DNA of 64,000 bases from Phascolomyces articulosus (taxonomy: Eukaryota; Mucoromycota; Mucoromycetes; Mucorales; Lichtheimiaceae). Both the position numbers and the translations under genes were made by a program. The stretch spans positions 1,364,001-1,428,000 of the forward strand of contig JAIXMP010000005.1 in NCBI GenBank assembly GCA_025677815.1, read 5' to 3'. The notes beneath the pieces are model-generated. The model saw nothing but the letters and a program-made list of their open reading frames with translations, ran no database searches and had not been told where the DNA came from. The stretch's first letter is position 1. Each line of letters opens with the position of its first letter. Below, in pieces: positions 37,549 to 49,689 of this stretch.

Positions 37549-39278
37549 ACACGCACGCACACTTACACTCATCATTCTAATGTACTATATTCCCCTCTTC
37601 TTTCTCTTTTTTCCATGTATAAAAAAAAAGTCCCAGTCCATTAGCAATCCTATCCTTTTTTCAAATTGTTTGTATTATAAAGTAAAAAAAAAATAATCGA
37701 ATGAATTTTCTTATTAAAAACAATAACTATACCAATTCTTCCCAACCAACCAATTTTCTTTTGACCTTTTTGGAGTGTGAATATAAATTTATTTGTAATG
37801 CAAAGATGAAAAGGAGTATCTTTTATTATTATCGAGTGAGATTGCCCTTGAAGAACGTGACTCAAAAAAAAGAAAGTTACGTGAAACTTTTAACATTGTC
37901 ACTCCACACACATAATCAATAACAGCAAATGCGCGCAGTTTGTAACCATCAACCATTTTCGGTTCCTTGCGACCAAATATCACTTTTTGACTTTTTAAAT
38001 ATGAATTACTTTCTTCATCCACATTTGCTATTAATAATAATAATAATAATAATGAAATAATAATGAATTGATGTTAATGATTTTATTAGATAATGAATGT
38101 AAGCCTGGTAATAATAAAAATATAGTTAGAAAGAAAAAAAAAATAGAAACCAAAGAAAGAATCAGCAGACAACAACGAATAAAATGAAGATTACGGAAAA
38201 ACTGTCAAAGGTGGTACGAGTCAATAACAGGGTCGTTCGGCGACCCTTATTCAAGAAGATATTTGTCATGATTGGACGGAAAGATATGGATACCGCGGCT
38301 TCCGCTTTTCTCATGGGAAAACTGGTATGACAGGTAGGGAAATCCGCCCAATCGAGAGTGATTTTTCTATTTGAATAACCTTCTCCATATCCTTGCGGGG
38401 ATAGCTTGGCAACTCAATTTTAAAGCCAACAATTTCAACATACTATTTCTTTGGTATTAAGAATGAAGGGTCGGAGGTGAGTGAGGGTATATCCTATAAT
38501 AGAGCGGTCGATGCGTTGTAATGTGGAGAAACATTACCCCAATTGTTTGATCCGCCAAATCAAACAATTAGTTTGATATTCAAAGAAGTACCTTTTCGTT
38601 TGCTTAAATATAAAACCAAATGACTTTTATTTTTATTTTTTTACATCTTTGGTGAAAATACTACATTTATTTATCACAAAATAAGGGAAAAAAGAAAAAG
38701 GAACGGGTAAAATTAACCTTAATCATTAGAAATGAACTTGGTTCTATTTTTCCTCTTTCTAGTAAAATAGTAAAATAATCATAAGCAAGTAATTCTCTTG
38801 GGAACCGTTCCAAAGTTTTGTGTGATGATCCACTCTTTTTTTCCCGTTCAATCACCGCCAAACGATTATTCCACCTCGGGAAAGGTTGAAATACTTCCAT
38901 ATCCAGGGAGTCCTTTTTGGGTTTTCCGCTGGGTAACGATTCAAAAAAGTGCCACAATAAAGGTTATTATATGGGTGAACATGATATTATACTCTCTCTT
39001 CCCCGCTCAAACATATATAGAACCACTTTTTGTTTTTGTTTTTTTTTTTCACCGCCACGCGGGACCAAAAAGTTTGATTGTCATGTTGTGTGATGTGATG
39101 CGTAAGTTGTGTGTGTGTGTGTGTGTTTATTTTTTTTTTCTTATAAATAAAGTGTCTCGAAACTACTTTTTAGTCTTCTTTTTTTTATTACTTAATTCTT
39201 TTCTTCCATTAATTTTATTTTAACTTCTACTTTTATTATTATTATTATTATTATTACTACATATTACTTATATCAATA
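37549..39278. other. Intergenic region upstream of the sugar transporter
   Basis: No gene was supported. It contains an (AAT)n run (38033-38055), a tight hairpin at 38229-38247, and GC-richer DNA at about 38216-38350 with a CCGCGG palindrome. A pyrimidine-rich leader and an (ATT)n run precede the transporter start. A 96-codon minus frame at 38667-38957 has no recognisable features. Confidence 0.5.
38229..38247. other. Hairpin with UUCGG-type loop
   Basis: AGGGTCG and CGACCCT form a perfect 7-bp GC-rich stem around TTCGG, about 1 kb upstream of the sugar transporter. It may be part of an untranslated RNA or a binding palindrome; no adjacent gene end supports a terminator. Confidence 0.5.
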
Positions 39279-41512
39279 ATGGCTAGTGAATTCTCCTGGC
39301 GTATATACGCCGTTTGTTTATTTGCCGCCTTTGGTGGTCTTTGTTTCGGTTATGATACTGGTGTCTTGAGTGTAATGTATTTTCCAACGATTATATCATC
39401 ATGAAGACGACGAATAATAAAACATTGACTAATACAATGAATATTAAAAAAATACGCAGAGTATTCTCACAATGGAAGATTTCATTTACACAATGAAACA
39501 AAGAGACTATTTGACTCCATTGGAACAGGGTACTTTAACAGGTTTATTGCTTGCTGGTTGTTTCGTAGGTGCTTTGATTGCAGGTCAAACTGCTGAATTG
39601 ATCAGTCGTAAACGTACTATTATTCTTGCCGCTGTTGTCTTTATTATTGGTGCTGCTTTACAAACTGGTGCCAATGGTTATGCAATGATGGTCACTGGTA
39701 GAGCTATTGCTGGTTTAGGTATTGGTGGTTTGTCCATGATTGTCCCTGTCTATCAAGTATGTATAAACATAGAATAATTTTCTGTAAAAAAAAAAAAGAA
39801 TTTCTAAACTCACACACCACCATTCTTTTCCTTTTTCTTCCAAATTAGTCAGAACTTGGTAAGAAAAAAAATAATAATACGCACTGGGTTTTTTTTACAC
39901 ACGCTTTGTTTCTGTTTGAATCAAAAATTGACGTATATCAAATTAAAATAATTGGGTTCTAACACATGATCATTTTCCAATAATGATTAGCTCCCAAGGA
40001 AATTCGTGGTCGTCTTATTTCACTTCAACAATTCATGATTACTGTGGGTTTGATGATTTCTTTCTGGGCTGGTGCTGGTACTAATATTAATCAAACTGGT
40101 CAAGCAACATGGCGTATTCCTCTTGGTATCCAAATTGCTCCTGCCATTATTCTTTTCATTGGTGCCTTTTTCTTACCTTATTCTCCTCGTTGGCTCGTCA
40201 GCAAGGGTCGTAATGATGAAGCTTTACAAGTCTTGGCTAAACTTCATGCTAATGGTGATGTCAATTCTCCTTTCGTTCAACAAGAATACCGTGAAATTGT
40301 AGAACAAATTTCTCAAGAACGTGCTGTCGCTATTACCAATTATCTTGAATTGTTCAAGGGTAACACTCGTCGTCGTCTTATCCTTGGTATCCTTATTCAA
40401 GTGTTCCAACAATTCACTGGTATTAACAGGTAAATAATATATATATATATATATATATATATGGGAGTAATAGAAGTCTTTTTTCTGCAATTATGATGAA
40501 TGAACTAACATTTTATTATTATTCTTAATTTGAATTCTATAGTATCATGTACTATGGTAAGTTTAAATCTCTTTTTTTTTCAAACATTCTATACATAAAA
40601 ATGATGAGCATGGATGATTCATAAATGTTTGATCTTTTTTTTTTCAGCCCCTCAAATTTTCAAGCAAGCTGGTATTGGTGAACAATCTGCTACTTTGATC
40701 GCTTCTGGTGTCAATGGTGTCTTGAACATGTTGGCTACTATTCCTGCTATTCTCTTTATGGACAAGTTGGGTCGTCGTAAGACACTTATCAGTGGTGCCA
40801 TCTTTATGGGTATTGCTATGCTTCTCTGTGGTATCGTTATGGGTGCCACTGGTCGTGTTTTCTTTGATGAAGCCGAAGGCAAGCACAATGTCGATATGAG
40901 TGGCAACTCTCATGCTTCTTACTTCTGTATTGTTATGATTTACTTCTTTGTCGCTGGTTTCGCTTACTCTTGGGGTGTAAGTAGTAGATTTTTTTTTATA
41001 GAGTGCTCAAGATTTTTATTCTATCTATTATTTGGATTCTCATTGATTGTTCTTTATATTATAGCCTGTCGGATGGATTTATCCTGCTGAAATTTATACC
41101 TTGAACGTCCGTGCCAAGGCTTCTTCCATGAGTACCGCAGCCAACTGGCTCATGAACTTTGTCATTTCTCAAATCGTCCCTGTCATGCTTGCTGATATCA
41201 CTTGGGGCACTTATATCTTCTTTGGCTGCTGCTGTTTATGTAAGAATTGAAAAAAAAACCCAGAAAAAGGGAGCTTTTTAAACTATTTATATAGGATAAT
41301 TTGCTAACCAATCTTATACTTCAATTATAATAGTCATGAGTGGTATTGTATTTATCTTCTTCCCCGAAACCAAAGGAAAGTCCCTCGAAGAAATGGACGC
41401 TGTCTTTGGTGGTTCTGTCTTTGCCTTCCGAGATATCAAGAATGCCCGCAACTTGGAAATCTCTACTGACGCAACCGAAAAGGTCGGTTCCATTGCTAGT
41501 GAAAAGGTTTAA
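39279..41512 (+). CDS. MFS sugar transporter (sugar porter family)
   Basis: Eight exons (39279-39371, 39460-39756, 39849-39858, 39991-40429, 40543-40556, 40648-40976, 41065-41239, 41334-41512) give 511 residues, the normal family length with twelve expected transmembrane helices. Family motifs are in order: FGYDTGVLS, ELISRKRTII, YQSELAPKEIRGR, SPRWLVSKGR, QQFTGINSIMYYAPQIF, GRRKTL, PAEIYTLNVRAK and the closing FFPETKGKSLEEMD. Two exons are microexons, 10 nt (39849-39858) and 14 nt (40543-40556). Each restores an otherwise broken signature (YQSELAPKE and INSIMYYAP), which is strong evidence for them. It imports hexose or a related sugar across the plasma membrane by proton symport or facilitated diffusion; the substrate is not predictable. 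Codon use is optimised relative to neighbours, suggesting strong expression. Confidence 0.92.
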
Positions 41513-41949
41513 AGATCTTTCTTTTATTATTTAGGGCTGTATTGCAGGGCAATACTTTTTTAACAATTTTTCTTCACCTTATTATTATTCCTTATTTTCT
41601 TATTATTTTATTCCTTATTAACAAATATTATACAATCTACTACGTTTTATTATTACTTTCGCTCTATATTGTATTTTATTACTATTATTATACGAGCCAT
41701 GGTCACCACCTTTTTCTTCTTTATTACAACAACAACAATACATACTATTCTCATCATACAATTCTTCAATTACAATTACTAAATACAAAACATTATTTCT
41801 TCAATATATATACACGGTTGTACATGTAAAATGATGATTATATGAACTCTTCTTCTTCGCTTCTCTTGTACTTTTCAAACTTTTTTATTATCGTTTGGAA
41901 TCTTTTTTTTTTCATTAGTAATAAAATAATAATCTTTATACTATATTCA
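41513..41949. other. 3' flank of the sugar transporter
   Basis: This T-rich AT-rich sequence probably includes the transporter 3' untranslated region. No gene was seen. Confidence 0.5.
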
Positions 41950-42034
41950 CACGGCATTAAATTAAGTAGTCTTGGTATAAGACAACGCTGACCTCAACTA
42001 GTTTTCTTAAGACACCGGTCAAACTGATTGGTCG

Positions 42035-42068
<34 letters not shown>

Positions 42069-42600
42069 ATGTGTATGTGTAAAAAAGATTACTGCAAAAA
42101 GAATTTCTACAACAACAACCACTATTATTACTTACTGCTGCTACTGCTACTGTCACTTATTGCGGCTCTCACCTAGTACTTCTATTACCACTGCTATCTA
42201 CTAAACATTAGACTTCTTGCTTTTGTTTTTTGTCATTATTATCATTATCCAAATATTTGTGGAATTGTTTGAATGTATTGACAATCCAATCTTATATACT
42301 TTCATGTGATTAGATGTGTGGTTTTTCTTTGAGGTCCATTTTCCTCGATCATCATTATCACTAGCACCATCTTCCCCTTGGCATTGTTCTTGTTCCTTAT
42401 TGCTTTTAAAATTTTTGACACTTTTTTACGTAAAGTTTTTTGTAGGATTTTGATAAAGTGTTTTGTTTATACTGCTGTTGTTATTGTTCACTGGAAGCAG
42501 CAGTAGCAGAAGTAGTTACAGCAACAGGGGAGGATGAAGAAGCCGCAACTGAATAGGTTGGTTCCTCTGGTAAAACAGAAACCTCATATCCAAGCATATT
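41950..42600 (-). mobile_element. Composite repeat, copy 1 (gene 3' end plus RT fragment)
   Basis: Read on the minus strand, this block contains a degraded protein 3' end (Ser/Ala-rich, then a stretch ending DKKQKQEV and a stop at 42208-42210), a 3' flank, a (CA)n/(TA)n tract, and about 80 bp that translate as RPISLTGVLRKLVE, a LINE-type reverse-transcriptase motif. The same order is found at 57839-58480. Bases 42071-42254 are identical to 57921-58104 (184 bp), while the flanking coding and RT parts are only roughly 80% alike. In-frame stops interrupt the coding part here. A 38-codon frame with an ATG at 42597 (stop at 42481-42483) lies in its upstream part. It is probably a dispersed repeat rather than a working gene. 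Confidence 0.65.
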
Positions 42601-43946
42601 AAAAAATTCAAGATTTAGTATTTACATCTTATAATTTGGATGGTGATAATCACAAAAGCAAGGTTTTTCCCATTAAAAAATTGAGCCAACATTTGAAAAT
42701 GAAGAACAACAACAGAAAGAAAAATAACAGAAATATATATTAATACATAGATAGAAATGGTGACACTCTTGACGATGATGCTTATTATATATATATATAT
42801 ATACTATTCATAACGACATATATAATTTACCAACATTATTTCTTTTAGTACCCAAATCAATCACTATTTAGATAACAATCAAGTCAAATTGAAGTGTTTT
42901 TTATTTTATTATGTTATTACTGTTTACATATGAATAATCAAAAAAAAAGTGAAACAAAATGAAGACAAATCATTATTTGACTGATGATTGCTGCGGAGTC
43001 ACATACTACACTTCTTTATGCCAATCGTTTCTTTCTATCTTTTTTTTTCTATTTTGCAATATAACACATATGTGCTTGCAATCCGTTTGTTCTTCCTTTT
43101 TTCTTTTCATATATAGAAAACCAGTAAAACAATGTTTTTTTTTTAAAAAAAAAGCAAAGAAAAAAACGTGAACATTTTCATTATCAACTTTCTTAACTAC
43201 GTCATTCGCTTTTTGTTTTCTCTTTGTTGCACCCCCTTTTGCATCTTTTTACAAGTAATTTTCTTTAATAAATTCTATGGTCTTTATGATGGGTGACTAC
43301 ATGAACCAACGAACCCACCATTACGTAAAAAAAATTGGCAGTGATGGATGGGGATCAGGACACTGCTGCTCGAAATGATTGGAATTGATGACGGCTATTT
43401 TTGAATTGGAAAAAAAAACCATGAAGGTGGGTTAAAAACCAACAGAAAAGCAAAGCGATAGCAAAAAATAGAGACATTATTGACTTAAGATTAACATATT
43501 ATGTACAGTTATCAATTAACCTCAAGCTTATATTTCCATAGTTTTTATTATGTCATGAAAAAGAAACTGTTGTGGTGAAGACTATAATTGCTTAACATGC
43601 GTTTAAACTTACTGATAATAATATAACTATATATATAATTCGTAAATGATACTGTAAGTATGTCCTCGTTGTGGCTACCATGGCTAATATAAAATTGATT
43701 TTAATAAATGGATAAGAAAAAATCAACAGTCTTATCTCGCTGAAAAGCGTATTCGTCTCACACTTTATTACTAAAACAGGAAAATAAAAATTGAGTTTAG
43801 TGTTTGTAATGCAACCCTGGTTTATCATATAAATTAGTAGGTGACAATGTAACCAAGCAAGAGTTACACAAATGCAAGCATTTTTATAAATTCCGATTTA
43901 CTTACCACTCTCTCTCTCATACCCGTATCTTCACTAACGTAAACAA
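42600..43946. other. Intergenic region
   Basis: This AT-rich region holds the (TA)n tract at about 42785-42803 and the promoter of the phospholipase gene at its right end. Short frames at 42959-43171 and 43592-43828 have no protein-like signature. Confidence 0.5.
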
Positions 43947-46448
43947 ATGAGTTGGCGTTTCTGCTGGAGAAAAGCAGCATTTGTGGCGTCTTGTTCTGCA
44001 ACCTCCTTTGTTCTTCTAACCGCGTCAACAATAAAAGTAGATTCAGCAACACAAGAAAATGATAAACGAATCATTAAAATAATCAATAATCAATCTACCA
44101 TGCCCATTTGGTTTGGATGGCATGCTACATTAGCTGAAGAACAACAACAGCAACAACAACAACAAGGACCAATGTACCAACAAGGAGAGCAGCAACAAAC
44201 CAAAAAGAGTCCCAACATTACTTCATTTTCATTCACATCTGTGGACGATTTAATTAGTCAAGTATTTAGTACTGGAGACGGCAACACACCATCCATAAAA
44301 ATCCCGAATCGTAAAGATTTTGAAGAAACAGTGGAAAAGCTTTATCCAGGTTTGGCAGCTCAACTAAATACCATGCGCGAAAGTTATGCGAGGTTTTGGG
44401 ATTTTTTGACCATGGACGAGTTTAGACAAATGGTAGAAATGGCCGAAAAGGAAACTATGGATACAAAATGTCATCCAGAAGTAGCGTTGGATGCCACAGT
44501 TCGGTATGGATCGGGGACATTATGTGATGAGGAAGTATTTTTTATTGAAGCACGTAAAAAGAAGCAAAAGGAAGCATTTGCACGTTTTATTGGTGTTCCT
44601 GTACATGATATTGAATTGGAGGATATACCAGTGATAGGGATTGCAGCAAGGTATTGAATATTTGGATACGAGATGAATTAAAAGCGGATATGATGTATTT
44701 CAGCGCGTTTTTGCTAAATTATGTAGAGAATTTTGTTTTCTTGTGCCAATATAGTGGAGGTGGATTCAGAGCAATGCTAGGTATTTCAGGGTACATGAAG
44801 GCAATGCAAGATACAGGTGTATTGGATCTCGTCATGTATGCGGCTAGCGTATCGGGATCCTGCTGGTCATTAGCTCAATATTATAGTCCATTGACTAATG
44901 CACGATTTGATTCTTTATTGGATCATATAAAAAGCCATACACATACTCATCTTGCAAACGCCAATAACTTGATTGCCATCCTTAAAGCATCACCTCACAA
45001 TAGCAAATTATTGATGCAAGGTATCATCGAACGGTACCATCAACGAGACGGCGATCTCAGCTTAGTGGACGTATGGGGTTTATTATTGGGAGGTACCTTG
45101 TTAACAAAAAAAATATTGGTCAACAAGAATAATATACCCAATGGTCAAAAAGAAGTGGAAAGTGGCATTGTGGCCGAAGAAGATAGAGTAAAAGTGAAAC
45201 CAATGTTGGTCGATCCAAATATGACAAAGTTATCCAAACAAACTCAATATTTCCAAGATGGATCGCTACCCATGCCGATATATTGTGTTGTTCGAGTGGA
45301 TGAAGAAGATGATGGTCATGATACGGATCTTTATGAATGGTACGAGTTTACACCTTTTGAGATGGGAACAGAAGAAATTGATGGTAAGATCCCATTAAGA
45401 ATGGAAGAAGAGCCAAAGTATATAAGTTTTATTCATAACGATGTGTCCTTTATCTATGTGTACATAGCATGGGTTCCTGTGTGGGCATTTGGAAGAAAAT
45501 TTGACCAAGGCAAGAATATTGAACGATTACCAGAGCAAACCCTTGGTATTATGATGGGGTAAATGATAATTTGGAAGCAAAAATGTATATTTATAAAGAT
45601 GAAAAAGAGAGAGAGAGAGAGAGAGGATTAACCTGTTGTTACTGTTTTTCTACTTGTATAGTGTATTTGGATCAGCATTTGCAGCTTCATTAGCACATTT
45701 TTACAAAGAAATTCGAAGCTTTATGCCTCCAAGAGCATTAGAAAAAGCTGATGAAATTATCGTTCAATTCAAGGATTCAATGTCTGGATTTTATCCAATT
45801 TCTCCTGCTGATTTTCCAAACCCCTTTTACCGACTGGCAATTGATCATCATGATAAAGAGACCAATATACTAGTGAATTCACCAAAATTAGCTTTGGCAG
45901 ACGCTGGTCTTGATAATAATATACCCTTTTACCCGTTATTACGGCAAGGACGCGATACTGACATTATTTTCGCTATCGACATGAGTGCCGATATTCAAAC
46001 ATCCACCCATTTTGATCGTGCTGAAGGGTATGTGCAACGACGTGGGATTGATGGATGGCCCAAAGGTGCAGGATGGCCCAAAGAGAAAGGACATGATAAA
46101 AAAACATTGGGTACATGTACAGTATTTGAGTCCAAGACATCACACGAAGAAAAGCATGAGGATCACTATCACCAAGATACCAAAAAGCGACCAGTTTCAG
46201 TGATTTATTTTCCCTTGATCAGCAATCCGAATTATGATTCAACATTTGATCCACAAACAGCCCAGTTTTGCAGTACATGGAATTTTGTATATAGTTCTGC
46301 CCAATCAACAAAATTGATTGGATTGGCAGAAATGAATTGGAATGATAATGTGGAACAGGTGAGGCATGTCTTACGTCAGGTGTGGCATTGGAAACGAGCC
46401 GTGCGATTACGAAAAGAAAATAATGAAAATGTGCTTCGGATTGCCTAA
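43947..46448 (+). CDS. cPLA2-type phospholipase A2/lysophospholipase
   Basis: Three exons (43947-44650, 44755-45558, 45662-46448) give 764 residues. The oxyanion-hole motif SGGGFRAM is at residues 235-242, formed exactly across the first splice junction. The nucleophile is Ser268 in VSGSCW (the GxSGS position, with Ser replacing the first Gly). The catalytic Asp is Asp583 in LADAGLDNNIPFYPLL. This Ser-Asp dyad layout is that of the cytosolic phospholipase A2/phospholipase B catalytic domain. It should release fatty acids from phospholipids or lysophospholipids. The N-terminus has a basic start and a hydrophobic stretch (about residues 10-28) that could be a signal anchor or mitochondrial presequence, then a Gln-rich low-complexity linker. 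There is no C2 domain. Location (secreted, organellar or cytosolic) is uncertain. A (GA)n tract lies in intron 2. Confidence 0.88.
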
Positions 46449-46768
46449 AATTAGACTTACATAGCACACTATGTATACCTACAAATAGATTTAGATTATA
46501 TATAAATATTTTGTTATTGTTTCATAAAAAAATAATGATAAACAATTAGAATTTGATTTAGTATATCACAACACAAATGGTGAGAAGATTGCTTCTATTA
46601 ATCTTTTCATCCACCTAATATACGATTGTAACACATCTACGTTGAGATTATAAAGTTTATTAAGGACGAAATTAATCGAGCACACACTGATTACAGCTTC
46701 TTGCTCTCTTCGGTTCACAAGGTTCAGTTCTGAAAAACCTGCAGGACAGCAGGAAAATAACACATCTG
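46449..46768. other. 3' flank of phospholipase, with a coding-like remnant
   Basis: On the minus strand, about 46590-46755 reads as a helical protein-like stretch (for example VISVCSINFVLNKLYNLNVD and LQSYIRWMKRLIEAI) without a credible start or splice context. It directly abuts the MITE-like element to the right. It could be a fragment of a larger transposon or a lost gene. Confidence 0.3.
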
Positions 46769-46911
46769 CAGTGGACCACCGCTTTTTACACTCCCAGTTT
46801 GTGCAATCCCTCAATTCCTGCTACAATATTTTGAATTTAGGCCTCTCGAGTCTACTGCTTATTGACCAAATTTTTGGAATTCCCACTGTTGCAAAACGCG
46901 AGGATCAACTG
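46769..46911. mobile_element. MITE-like element, third copy (143 bp)
   Basis: The termini are CAGTGGACCACCGCTTTTTA (left) and CAGTTGATCCTCGCGTTTTG (right, other strand). TA follows the right end (46912-46913); the left flank is TG, probably a mutated TA. The right end matches the right end of the copy at 7905-8072 and the left end resembles the left end of that copy. There is no coding capacity. It is a non-autonomous Tc1/mariner/pogo-type candidate, about 38 kb from the other two copies. Confidence 0.6.
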
Positions 46912-47917
46912 TATAATATATGTTTCTTTTTTATTTGGGACTCTTCTTGTTTTCATGTTTTTATATACCATCCATGAGTTCATTGCCATATAGTAGCCAC
47001 TTAACCACTTTTTGTAACAATGATAATCATTTCAGTGATTTTGGTGCGGAAATCGAGCAATTGCAAAAACCGTGGTAGTATCTATTATTATTTTTGTCCG
47101 TTCATCTTATCTTATATGCTGTGCATTACCGTGATGAATTCTGGTATAGTCAACAAGTAAATACGTGCATGCTCAGATTCTATTTAGATATATGTATAAG
47201 ATGTGTTTTTCTATACTTTTATATATTGAATATATAATAACTACTTGCTTATTTTAATAAAATATATATACTCTACGAATCAGTAGAGGGACGAATGAGC
47301 TGAGGTGTCATGAAGGCATTCTATGATTGCAACGCATGCGAGTTGACACATATTATTGTGTTATCAATTTATTTCAAGTAGTAATGTTGTCAAAGTTTTA
47401 GTTTATACTTTATAAGAAGCTCAAATACTTATAAAATTATATAAAACGATTGACCACAGCAATGTTGCTTTCATTATTTGTGTATATACAGCTTTTTATC
47501 ATATTTTATCCGTTATAATTTATTTACATTGGTTAAGCATTTCATTATTACGTATTAAGGTCTTCTCTTCTTTTATATATATGTGGCTATCCATCACATA
47601 TATGTATTATCATCCAGAGTTGTTATAGCTATAATACATTAACAAATAAAAGTTCATATCTCACTTAAAAAGCGATCTTAGTTTTTTTTTATCTATTCGT
47701 ACATACCAAATGAGTGCTTATTATCTTCATTTCGTTTTCATACGATGTGGTGATCTTCAGTACACTTTTTACCAATTAATCAATTAGAAAAATCATGATA
47801 TAAATAAAATATATACTGTTACTTTCAACTTTAACCATGGTTGTTATTTACAAACAAAAAAATACAAATAATTATGAGATATATATTATAACATTGTAAA
47901 TGCTTTTCTTTTCTCTT
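46912..47917. other. Intergenic region
   Basis: This AT-rich region contains no supported gene. It includes the 3' flank of the minus-strand glycosyltransferase-like gene on its right side. Confidence 0.5.
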
Positions 47918-49048
47918 CTACCAACAGAGTCCACCTAAGAACTCAACGCACTCTAATCCCATATTCCAGATATCTAAATGTTGAAGTGCCCATTTTCGTT
48001 CTTCATTTACATATTCTTTCTCATGTCTTTGTACTTCTGCCATATTAATTCCTTTGTTATCTGTATGACGTTCAGGTGTGGATTCCCATACATTGTTATG
48101 TTCTTGATGACATGTAAATCCCTTTTCACTGTAAACTACGGGAATATCAAAAGTCCATCTTGCAGTGCCAATAAATTCAATATCAACCCTAAAAGTAGCA
48201 AAAAAGAAAAATAAGGTTAGATGCTTCGTCAATTTAAAAAAGCTTCCCGCTTTCTCTTCTTCCGGGGGAAAGATTTAACCTCTTACCAAGCAACACCACC
48301 AGATTCACGGTAGCCCCTTGCCTTTTTCCAAGTATCACGATGAGCCATTGTATAATCACCAGCTTGGTCTCCCAAATGAAACAAGTTATCAGGTGTCACA
48401 TCAACAGGATCAGGTAATTGATATTTACCCCAGTCTTGTTCGTCTAATTTACAAGCCATATATAACATATCATCATCTGGCATAGCTGGGAGATTAACAA
48501 TGGATGGAGGTAAATTTTCGTGACTATAAAGTGTTATTTTTTTTTCGTTAATAAATAAATAAATATGTATGCACGGTGGCTAGTATTAATAGCATATAGA
48601 AATTGAAATCGAGTCCCTCCATAAAAGAACATACATATTATGGCGATCTTGGTGCTGCAAATAAATAATATTTTCCTTGAATGCACGCGATTTAATGGCG
48701 TTATGGAAATTATGTGACCAAATATCATCTAATTACCAAAATAAATTTTCCCCACGACCCAAGTAAAAAAATGTCAGTTTCTTTTTTTTTTGATCTCTTA
48801 CTCTCACCCTCTCTCCAAATAGCGTACCTTGATTTGTGCATACAATAAATTCACCTCGGGCGAAACGAATGCCCACATTTTTACCTTCAAATTCATGTAA
48901 AGGAGCATTACCACGATTAGGTAATGCTTCATGAATATTTTCAGGTACAGTAATGATACGGTAAGTCAAGTATTCAGAACGACGGAAACGCTATTTAGAA
49001 TATATTTATATCATAGTTGAGTAAGTTGGTACACAGTATGTTACCGTA

Positions 49049-49085
<37 letters not shown>

Positions 49086-49689
49086 CCCTCCCTCTATTTA
49101 TATTTTATAATCCAAATCCAACTTACGAATGAATCCAAGAATCGTCGCCTTTCTTTGGGAGGGTTCCATTCAACAACAAGCAATTCAATCTTTTCACGGG
49201 TATGTTCAGCTAATAAATAACTACTATCGATAAAGTTTTGTAATCGATGGTGTTGATTACTGTATTGTATCCCCCGATAAGCATGAAACAAATATAAAGT
49301 GAGTTGAACAAGAATCCAATTGAAACGAGAAATGAATACAATCGATATTTTAAAAAATTGACAAGAGGAATAATAATAATAATAAAGTTTACTCACCCAG
49401 CATAGTCATCCATTCGAGTGACAACGACAATGGAAAGATAATAAGTTGGTTCAACACCTGGCTCCAAACAGTGGTCCCATTGTTCTCGAGTGAACGATAT
49501 TTTTCCAGATGTATCTGCAACACATGCTGTAGCTGAATTAAAGCTAAGTTGCGATGGTGGTTTAATTTCGTGTTCTCCACTTGAGGAACGTAAATGTATG
49601 GACGATACAGAAAATAGGAATATGATTGACATGGCAATAGTGCCCATGACAGCAATTATGGCTGTCCTTTTTGACATGCCTGATATCAT
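47918..49689 (-). CDS. Membrane-anchored glycosyltransferase-like protein
   Basis: Six exons (49689-49397, 49259-49127, 48990-48828, 48728-48635, 48523-48287, 48188-47918) give 396 residues. The N-terminus is a type II anchor (hydrophobic at about residues 10-30). The lumenal part starts YYLSIVVVTRMDDYAGN, resembling the first strand of GT-A glycosyltransferases. It continues with IELLVVEWNPP, then NVGIRFARGEFIVCTNQDDIWS, where Asp197-Asp198 may take the role of the metal-binding motif. A conserved His-rich region and a DIEFIGTARW block follow. I infer a Golgi glycosyltransferase of unknown linkage. The fold is suggested by motifs only, and it is not closely related to the enzyme at 32888-33958. 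A start 12 nt downstream (MSKRT) is possible. Intron 2 holds an (AC)n(AT)n microsatellite. Confidence 0.72.

Noticed and set aside
38667..38957. 96-codon minus-strand frame upstream of the sugar transporter
   Set aside because: It has some protein-like text but no motif, splice partner or promoter evidence, and it overlaps the transporter's likely regulatory region.
42959..43171. 70-codon Phe/Lys-rich frame
   Set aside because: It is composed of T- and A-runs, with no splice or family support.
46993..47081. Possible fourth inverted-repeat element (TAGTAGCCAC / TACTACCAC ends)
   Set aside because: Ends match weakly and the termini differ from the CAGT family; likely chance.
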